Program-made: the position numbers and the translations under genes
Source of the DNA: Janthinobacterium fluminis
GTDB taxonomy: Bacteria; Pseudomonadota; Gammaproteobacteria; Burkholderiales; Burkholderiaceae_D
Direction of reading: 5' to 3'
DNA length: 64,000 nt
Assembly: GCF_028595325.1 (NCBI RefSeq)
Contig: NZ_JAQQXR010000009.1
Coordinates: forward strand, 124,001-188,000
The notes under the pieces: model-generated
What the model saw: only the letters and a program-made list of their open reading frames with translations
Told to the model about the DNA's origin: nothing
Databases searched by the model: none
Part shown: in pieces, positions 57,890 through 64,000 of the stretch
Layout: every line of letters begins with the position of its first letter
Position numbering within the stretch: position 1 is the first letter of the stretch

Positions 57890-58034
57890 ACGCGCAGCCG
57901 GCGGCAGACCCCGGGCACTGAAGGGCCGGCCGCCGGCCCCCGGGGGGTGCCGGCCGCGCCGCAACGCTGCGGTTATCCACAATTGTGCCGCCGCGCGCGC
58001 GGCGTGATCATGGCGTCTCTAGCCGGGAGACATC

Positions 58035-59351
58035 ATGAAAAAACCATTCTATAAAATCCTCTACATCCAAGTTCTGTTCGCCATCGTCTGCGGTGCGCTG
58101 CTGGGCGTGTTCTACCCCGCCAACGCAGTCGACATGAAGCCGCTCGGCGACGGTTTCATCAAACTGATCAAGATGATCATCGCGCCGGTGATTTTCTGCA
58201 CCGTCGTCTCCGGCATCGCCGGCATGCAAGACGTCAAAAAAATCGGCCGCGTCGGCGGCAAGGCCCTGCTCTACTTCGAGGTCGTGTCGACCTTCGCGCT
58301 GGCCATCGGCCTGATCGTCGCCAACCTGCTGCAACCGGGCGCCGGCTTCAACGCCGACCCGGCCACGCTCGACACCAAGGCCATCGCCCAGTTCACCGAG
58401 AAAGCCAAATCCCAGAGCAGCACCGAATTCGTGATGAACATCATCCCGAACACCGTCGTCGATGCCTTCGCCAAGGGCGACATCCTGCAAGTGCTGCTCA
58501 TCTCCGTGCTGTTCGGCTTCGCGCTGTCGGTGCTCGGCGAAAAAGGCCGCCCCGTCGCAAAACTGATCGACGACGTGGCCCACGCCTTCTTCGCCATCGT
58601 CAACATCATCATGAAGGCGGCCCCGATAGGCGCGTTCGGCGCGATGGCCTTCACCATCGGCAAATACGGCCTGGCCTCGCTGCTGCCGCTGGCCAAGCTG
58701 ATGGGTTCCTTCTACCTGACCTGCTTCCTCTTCGTCTTCGTCGTGCTGGGCTTGATCGCCAAACTGACCGGCTTCTCGATCGGCCGCTTCCTGCTCTACA
58801 TTAAAGAAGAGTTGCTGATCGTGCTGGGCACCAGCTCCTCGGAAAGCGCGCTGCCGGCGCTGATGCGCAAACTGGAAAAACTCGGTTGCTCGAAATCGGT
58901 CGTCGGCCTCGTCGTGCCCACCGGCTACTCCTTCAACCTGGACGGCACCAATATCTATATGACGATGGCGGCCCTGTTCGTCGCCCAGGCCACCAATACC
59001 GACCTGAGCTTGACGCAGCAACTGACCATACTCGGCGTGGCGATGCTGACGTCGAAGGGCGCCTCCGGCATCACCGGGGCCGGCTTCATCACGCTGGCGG
59101 CGACGCTGGCCGTGGTGCCGACGATACCCGTGGCGGGCATGGCGCTGATCCTCGGCATCGACCGCTTCATGAGCGAATGCCGCGCCATCACCAACTTCAT
59201 CGGCAACGGCGTGGCGACGGTGGTCGTGTCGAAGTGGGAAAACGAGCTCGACAAGGAACAACTGCAACGCGAACTGGCCCATCCGGGCAGCACCGTGGAA
59301 GCGGCGTCGACGCCCGACGCAGGCAAGGTGCAGCACATCCGCGCCGCCTGA
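58035..59351 (+). CDS. dctA: C4-dicarboxylate:cation symporter
   Basis: A 438-residue transporter with about eight membrane helices, the DAACS hallmark hairpin motif in [16 protein letters not shown], and [19 protein letters not shown] in TM7. The C-terminal [28 protein letters not shown] matches DctA rather than glutamate-specific GltP. Imports succinate, fumarate and malate with protons or Na+. It stands as a single gene with a GGGAG ribosome site. Confidence 0.92.
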   Translation: MKKPFYKILYIQVLFAIVCGALLGVFYPANAVDMKPLGDGFIKLIKMIIAPVIFCTVVSGIAGMQDVKKIGRVGGKALLYFEVVSTFALAIGLIVANLLQPGAGFNADPATLDTKAIAQFTEKAKSQSSTEFVMNIIPNTVVDAFAKGDILQVLLISVLFGFALSVLGEKGRPVAKLIDDVAHAFFAIVNIIMKAAPIGAFGAMAFTIGKYGLASLLPLAKLMGSFYLTCFLFVFVVLGLIAKLTGFSIGRFLLYIKEELLIVLGTSSSESALPALMRKLEKLGCSKSVVGLVVPTGYSFNLDGTNIYMTMAALFVAQATNTDLSLTQQLTILGVAMLTSKGASGITGAGFITLAATLAVVPTIPVAGMALILGIDRFMSECRAITNFIGNGVATVVVSKWENELDKEQLQRELAHPGSTVEAASTPDAGKVQHIRAA

Positions 59352-59442
59352 ACGCGGCGGCCGCGCCGCACCCTTCCCACGCCACACCAACTTCGGCGCA
59401 CATGCGGGTCCATCCCGCCTGTGCGCCGTTGGCGTTAACGAA

Positions 59443-59485
59443 CGTGTCGCATAGCGTGCCGCGTAGCGCGGCGCTATGCGGCACG
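59443..59485. repeat. Inverted repeat between dctA and rhlE
   Basis: CGTGTCGCATAGCG (59443-59456) and CGCTATGCGGCACG (59472-59485) form a 14-bp stem with a single G-T pair around a 15-base loop. There is no T-run, so it is not a typical intrinsic terminator, but it sits between convergent genes. Confidence 0.55.
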
Positions 59486-59490
59486 CTTGC

Positions 59491-60729
59491 TTAGCGGTAG
59501 AAGCGGCGCTTGCTGGCGCGCTCCGCCGCCTTCGGCGTCTGCACCTTGACAGCCTTTTTGACGACGGCGCCGCCGGCGGCCGTCGCCGGCACCCGGTGCT
59601 CGGCCTCGAAGTCCGGCTCCTCGACGCGGCGCAGGGTCTGCCGGGTCAGGGCCTCGACGGCGGCCAGCAAGTCGACCTCGTCGGCGCACAGCAGCGAAAC
59701 GGCCTCGCCGCTGGCGCCGGCGCGGCCGGTGCGGCCGATGCGGTGGATATAGTCCTCGGCGACGGTCGGCAAATCGAAATTGACGACCTGCGGCAAAGCG
59801 TCGATGTCGAGGCCGCGCGCAGCGACGTCGGTGGCCACCAGCACCTGCACCTCGGCCGCCTTGAAGCGGGCCAGCGCGCGCAGACGCTGCGGCTGCGATT
59901 TGTCGCCGTGGATGGCATCGGCGCGCACGCCCTGCTCCAGCAGATGGGCCAGCAGATGCTCGACGCCCTTGCGGGTTTTCACGAAGACCAGCACCTGGCC
60001 CCAGCGCCGGCTCTTGAGCAGATGGCAAAACAATTCCGGCTTGCGCTTCTTGTCGCACGGGATGGCCCACTGCTTGACGCTCTTGACGGTGCTGTTGCGC
60101 GGACTGACCTCGATGCTGAGCGGATCGCGCAGCAGCTTGCCGGCCAAGGCGCGGATCGGCGCCGAGAACGTGGCCGAGAACAACAGGGTCTGGCGCTGCG
60201 CCGGCAGCGCCGCGAAGACGACGTCGAGCTCGCGCGCGAAGCCCAGGTCGAGCATACGGTCGGCCTCGTCGAGCACCAGCGTCTGCACCTGGTCGAACTT
60301 GACGGCATTCTGGCCATACAGGTCGAGCAGGCGGCCGGGCGTGGCGACGAGCACATCCAAACCCTTGCGCAATTTACTCAACTGCGGCTCGATGGGCACG
60401 CCGCCATAGGCGACATAGGAGCGCAGCGGCAGCTTGCTGCCATAGCGGCGGAAGCTGTCATAGACTTGCTCGGCCAACTCGCGCGTGGGCACCAGCACCA
60501 GCACGCGCACCGACTGCGGCGCCACCTGGCCGGCCAAGGTCAGGCTTTGCAGCAAAGGCAAGGCGAAGCCGGCCGTCTTGCCCGTGCCGGTCTGGGCGGC
60601 GGCCATCAGGTCGCGGCCGGCCAGCACGGCCGGAATGGCCTTGGCCTGCACCGGCGTCGGCGTGCTGTAAGCGAGTTCGTCCAGGGTGCGCAGCAGGGGA
60701 TCGATCAGGCCGAGGGAGAGAAACGTCAT
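59491..60729 (-). CDS. rhlE: ATP-dependent RNA helicase, RhlE type
   Basis: A 412-residue DEAD-box helicase. Q motif TPVQAKAIPAVLAGRD, Walker A AAQTGTGKTAG, DEAD box VLDEADRMLDLGF, SAT FSATF, and motif VI HRIGRTGRAG are all present. The short basic tail ends KRRFYR. It unwinds short RNA duplexes, probably in ribosome assembly or cold adaptation. It is convergent with dctA. Confidence 0.9.
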   Translation of the reverse strand: MTFLSLGLIDPLLRTLDELAYSTPTPVQAKAIPAVLAGRDLMAAAQTGTGKTAGFALPLLQSLTLAGQVAPQSVRVLVLVPTRELAEQVYDSFRRYGSKLPLRSYVAYGGVPIEPQLSKLRKGLDVLVATPGRLLDLYGQNAVKFDQVQTLVLDEADRMLDLGFARELDVVFAALPAQRQTLLFSATFSAPIRALAGKLLRDPLSIEVSPRNSTVKSVKQWAIPCDKKRKPELFCHLLKSRRWGQVLVFVKTRKGVEHLLAHLLEQGVRADAIHGDKSQPQRLRALARFKAAEVQVLVATDVAARGLDIDALPQVVNFDLPTVAEDYIHRIGRTGRAGASGEAVSLLCADEVDLLAAVEALTRQTLRRVEEPDFEAEHRVPATAAGGAVVKKAVKVQTPKAAERASKRRFYR

Positions 60730-60947
60730 TGAATGGGACTACCTTGAAAACAAAACTGCGGTGTGGGAACTGGCGCGACGCCGCGGCGCCGCTCTAGCGC
60801 GATTATAAGCGATGCCCGCCGCGCCCCTCCGGCACGGCCGGGCCGGCCAATACCACTACATGCCAGGCGCGGGCGCGAAAAGCTTGTATTATTAACTACA
60901 AAGCCATGCAATCGAACGAACAGCGCACACCAATGGAGGCGACGCGC

Positions 60948-62594
60948 ATGACAAGATATGACTACATTATCGTTGGCGCAGGCTCTGCCGGCTGCGTGCT
61001 GGCCAACCGCCTGTCGGCGGACCCGGCGGTGTCGGTCTGCCTGCTGGAAGCCGGCCCGGCCGACCGCAATCCCGTCATCCGCACGCCGGTCGGCCTGATG
61101 TTCATGCTGCTCAGCAAAGTATTCAGTTGGCGCCACTACACGCAGCCGCAGGCCCAGCTGAACCGGCGCCGCCTGTACTGGCCGCGCGGCCAGAGCCTGG
61201 GCGGCGGCGGCGCCAGCAACGCCGCCGTCTACACGCGCGGCCACGCCCACGACTACGACCACTGGGCCGCGCTGGGCAACGCCGGCTGGGGCTACGCCGA
61301 CGTGCTGCCCCTGTTCAAGCGCGCCCAGCACCAGGAACGGGGCGGCGGCGACTACCACGGCGTCGGCGGCCCCCTCGGCGTCGCCGACCTTCGCCTGCCC
61401 AGCCTGTTATCGGCCGTCTACCTGCAGGCCGCGGCCGACGCCGGCTACGCGCGCAACAAGGACTTCAACGGCGCCTGCCAGGAAGGCGCCGGCCTGTACC
61501 AGGTGACGCAGAAAAACGGCGCGCGCTGCGGCGTCGCGCGCGCCTACCTGGAACCGGTGCGCGGGCGCGCCAACCTGACGGTGCTGACGGGGGCGCGCGC
61601 CAGCCAGGTGCTACTCGACGGCAAGCGCGCCAGCGGCGTCGCCTACATCCAGGGGGGCAAGCGCCGCGACCTCGGCGCCGCGCGCGAAGTGATCCTGTGC
61701 GGCGGCGCGGTCCACTCGCCGCAACTACTGATGCTCTCGGGGATAGGCGCGGCGGCGCAACTGCGGCGCCACGGCATCGCGCCGCGGCACGAACTGCCCG
61801 GCGTCGGGCAAAACCTGCAAGACCGCCTCGACATCCTCATCGTGCACCACTGCGCGGCGGCGCAATCGCTGGGCGGCGCGCTGCGCAAGGCGCTAATGCA
61901 AGGCAAACACCTGCTGAACTACCTCCTGTTTCGCAACGGCCCGCTAACCGCCCACGGCGCCGAAGCCGGCGGCTTCATCAAAAGCGCAGCCGGCCAGGCC
62001 CTGCCCGACCTACAACTACACTTCACGCCGGCCCAGCCGGACGAGCAAGGGCGCGCACTGGCGCGCGCCGCCTTCCTGCTGTTCGGCCACGGCTACGCCC
62101 TGCACGTGTCCGGGCTGCGGCCGAAAAGCCGCGGCCACATCGACCTCAACAGCGCCGATCCCGGCGGCGCGGCGCTGATCGACCCGAACTACTTCTCCCA
62201 CCCCGACGACCTCGACACGCTGCTGCACGGCGTCAAGGCGGCGCGCCGCATCCTGGCGCAAAAAGCGTTTGAGCGCTTCCGCGGCGGCGAACTCTACCCC
62301 GGGGCCGAAGTCCAAAGCGACGACGCCCTGCGCGCCTTCATCCGCGCCAAAGCCGACACCCTGCACCAGCCGGCGGGCACCTGCAAAATGGGGCAAGACG
62401 GGCAAGCCGTCGTCGACGCGCAACTCAAAGTACACGGGCTGGACGGACTGCGCGTGGGCGACGCCTCGATCATGCCGACCCTCATCGGCGGCAACACCCA
62501 AGCGGCGACCGTCATGATCGCCGAAAAAGCGGCCGACATGATCGTCCAGGCGTGGGCGCAGCGGCAACACAGCGGCCAAGGCGCCAGCCAATAG
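60948..62594 (+). CDS. GMC-family oxidoreductase
   Basis: A 548-residue FAD enzyme. The Rossmann motif is DYIIVGAGSAGCVLANRLS; GMC signature 1 is in GGGGASNAAVYTRGHAHDYDHWAALGNAGWG, and the second half carries the active-site His in TLHQPAGTCKMG and HGLDGLRVGDASIMPTLIGGNTQAATVMIAEKAAD. This is the choline-dehydrogenase-like class; alcohol substrate unknown. ATG 60948 follows GGAGGC. It is divergent from rhlE and followed by the site 3 REP cluster. Confidence 0.88.
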   Translation: MTRYDYIIVGAGSAGCVLANRLSADPAVSVCLLEAGPADRNPVIRTPVGLMFMLLSKVFSWRHYTQPQAQLNRRRLYWPRGQSLGGGGASNAAVYTRGHAHDYDHWAALGNAGWGYADVLPLFKRAQHQERGGGDYHGVGGPLGVADLRLPSLLSAVYLQAAADAGYARNKDFNGACQEGAGLYQVTQKNGARCGVARAYLEPVRGRANLTVLTGARASQVLLDGKRASGVAYIQGGKRRDLGAAREVILCGGAVHSPQLLMLSGIGAAAQLRRHGIAPRHELPGVGQNLQDRLDILIVHHCAAAQSLGGALRKALMQGKHLLNYLLFRNGPLTAHGAEAGGFIKSAAGQALPDLQLHFTPAQPDEQGRALARAAFLLFGHGYALHVSGLRPKSRGHIDLNSADPGGAALIDPNYFSHPDDLDTLLHGVKAARRILAQKAFERFRGGELYPGAEVQSDDALRAFIRAKADTLHQPAGTCKMGQDGQAVVDAQLKVHGLDGLRVGDASIMPTLIGGNTQAATVMIAEKAADMIVQAWAQRQHSGQGASQ

Positions 62595-62606
62595 TTGCCC
62601 CACCCC

Positions 62607-62752
62607 TGGGGTCAGGTCTAGACATGGCGGTTTGTGGCAAAAAAACCACCATCGCCGACGACGCAGCCCGCGCAGCCGACGGCAAAACCGTCATGTCTAG
62701 ACCTGACCCCAGTTTGTCCTGATGCTGGGGTCAGGTCTAGACATGGCGGTTT
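62607..62752. repeat. REP-like repeat cluster, site 3 (three copies)
   Basis: Copies: 62607-62633 (+, G variant), 62684-62711 (-, A variant) and 62726-62752 (+, G variant). Core as at the other two sites. The A copy is 14 bases from a G copy, the spacing also seen at site 1 and 15 at site 2. The cluster fills the gap between the GMC stop and the TonB-receptor stop. Confidence 0.9.
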
Positions 62753-62777
62753 GCGGCGGGCGAGCCCCCTCCCCTGT

Positions 62778-64000
62778 TTAGAACTTGATTTCCAGCGTGG
62801 CGCGCACTTGGGTCCGGCCCGGCGTCGCCGTCGCGCGCGTCTGTGTGCCGTCGACGTCCGTGTAACTGCTTCGGCTGTAGTCGTCCTGGCCCAGCAGGTT
62901 CAGCAGCGCCACGCGCAGTTGCTGTTTGGCGTCGAATTTCCATAGCGCGTAGATGTCGAGGTCGCGCCGCACCTGGGCGTAGGCGCGCTCGTGTTCGCCA
63001 ATGCGCACCGGCCCGCCGTTTTTGAAGATGAAGCTGCCGCCGGCGCTGAAGACGCCGCCCGCCCCTTTGTAGTCGAGGCCGGCGACGACGCTGAGCGGGG
63101 TTTGCTGGTCGAGCCGGTTGTCCGGCCCCGGCACCGCGTCGACGCGCGACCAGTTGCGGCTGACGCTGGCGCGCAGGTCGACGGCCGGCGCGCCGGCGAC
63201 GAGCGCGCTCAGGGGAAATTTGGCTTCCAGTTCGATGCTGCGGCTGAGGGCGCGGCCGTCGTTGACGGGCAACGACAGCCAGCGGCCGTTTTCCAGCACC
63301 AGGCCCTGGCGCGTGTAGCCGTCGATGCGGCGCACGGACGCGCTCGCGCTGAGCAGCGCGCCGTCGGCCCAGTAGTGCTCGTAGGAGCCGTCCAGCCCCA
63401 GCGCCAGTTCCGGCTTGAGGTTGGGATTGCCGCGGCGGTCGGGTTCGTTCTGGCTGTTGTTGTTCGAGGTGAAGCGGCGCGGGATCAGGCTGGACGTCGA
63501 CGGCGCCTTGTAGGTGCGCGTCAGCGCGAAGCGCAGTTGGTCTTTGCCGTTGGGTAGTTTCAGCAGCGTTTGCAGCAGGGGGCTCCAGACGCTGCTGCGC
63601 TGCTGCACGCTGTCGTAGGCCTGGCTGTCGCTGCGCGTGTCCAGCCCCTCCCAGCGCAGCCCGGCGTAGACCGACCAGCGCGGCGTGATGGTCCATTCGT
63701 CCTGGCCGTACAGCGCCAGCCGCCGCACCGTCGCCGTGAAGCCTTCGTCGCTGTTGACGGGCGTGCTGCCCGGCAGGTCGCGCTCGCGCTGGCGCCGGGT
63801 GTCGTCGCGCGTGCTGCTGCCGCCGTCCCAGCCGAGGGCCAGCGCGTGCCCCTCGGCCAGCGGCGTGGCGTACTTGCCGGTGCTGCTGAAGCCTTTTTCC
63901 GTCGAGACGGTGGCGACGCGGCGCTCCAGCGTGACGGCGCCGCCGTCGTCGTGCCAGCCGAGATTGTGCGTGTCGACGGTGCTGCGGCTGAGCTGGCCGC
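62778..64000 (-). CDS. TonB-dependent receptor, C-terminal part (5' end beyond the window)
   Basis: The barrel half of a receptor, open to the window edge. Strands alternate in the usual pattern, with YGQDEWTITPRWSVYAGLRWEGLDT, RTYKAPSTSSLIPRRF, NPNLKPELALGLDGSYEHYW, and the terminal RTQVRATLEIKF ending in aromatic Phe. The plug domain is not in the window. The ligand is unknown. Confidence 0.85.
   Translation of the reverse strand, partial: GQLSRSTVDTHNLGWHDDGGAVTLERRVATVSTEKGFSSTGKYATPLAEGHALALGWDGGSSTRDDTRRQRERDLPGSTPVNSDEGFTATVRRLALYGQDEWTITPRWSVYAGLRWEGLDTRSDSQAYDSVQQRSSVWSPLLQTLLKLPNGKDQLRFALTRTYKAPSTSSLIPRRFTSNNNSQNEPDRRGNPNLKPELALGLDGSYEHYWADGALLSASASVRRIDGYTRQGLVLENGRWLSLPVNDGRALSRSIELEAKFPLSALVAGAPAVDLRASVSRNWSRVDAVPGPDNRLDQQTPLSVVAGLDYKGAGGVFSAGGSFIFKNGGPVRIGEHERAYAQVRRDLDIYALWKFDAKQQLRVALLNLLGQDDYSRSSYTDVDGTQTRATATPGRTQVRATLEIKF

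Overview
The window is chromosomal DNA from a high-GC betaproteobacterium. The conserved run tRNA-Val, thrS, infC, rpmI, rplT, pheS, pheT, ihfA, merR, together with the Crp/Fnr, PilY1 and glycine-cleavage gene sets, points to Oxalobacteraceae (Massilia / Duganella / Janthinobacterium group). The placement is inferred from gene order and protein character, not from a database search. Nearly all of it has the GC-rich third-position bias typical of that group. The exception is roughly 31.6-34.3 kb, which is visibly AT-richer and full of insertion-sequence debris.

Layout: 0-6.5 kb holds the end of a chemotaxis receptor, a small hydrophilic KGG-type protein, a ClpP-like protease and a complete glycine cleavage operon (gcvT-gcvH-gcvP) with a consensus promoter and tandem glycine riboswitch. 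6.5-10.3 kb holds a long 5' leader, a small exported protein and the Mg2+ P-type ATPase MgtA. 10.3-18.3 kb holds Rnk, an NTF2-like protein, a cupin, an operon of TonB-dependent receptor, YfiR-like protein and membrane GGDEF/EAL protein, and prfC. 18.4-26.4 kb is a minor-pilin operon on the minus strand (pilE, fimT, pilV, pilW, pilX, pilY1) coupled by 4-base or longer overlaps. 26.6-31.6 kb holds a TctE-type two-component system with an orphan ABC ATPase and a chemotaxis receptor.

31.6-34.2 kb is a mobile islet: an IS66 TnpB remnant, a 413-residue DUF4157 protein with a possible papain-like C-terminal domain, a frameshifted transposase/integrase fragment and a 5'-truncated GNAT gene. 34.4-37.5 kb holds a Crp/Fnr regulator and a CHASE3/NarL-type two-component system. 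37.7-46 kb is the translation block with two tandem tRNA-Val genes and an infC gene that starts at ATA. 46-64 kb holds a GH101-related hydrolase, a CDF metal exporter, an unusual pair (Tat-exported 857-residue protein plus LodB/QhpG-like flavoprotein), a cluster of alpha/beta hydrolase, RidA and relA, then bdhA, dctA, rhlE, a GMC oxidoreductase and the end of a second TonB-dependent receptor.

Three intergenic sites carry a 27-nt REP-like repeat, always as three copies (two of one subtype and one of another). The two most novel-looking systems are the Tat protein/flavoprotein pair at 49.8-53.3 kb, possibly a new peptidyl-quinone or otherwise flavin-modified enzyme, and the DUF4157 protein in its low-GC islet. 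The mgtA leader is the best candidate for an undescribed regulatory RNA.
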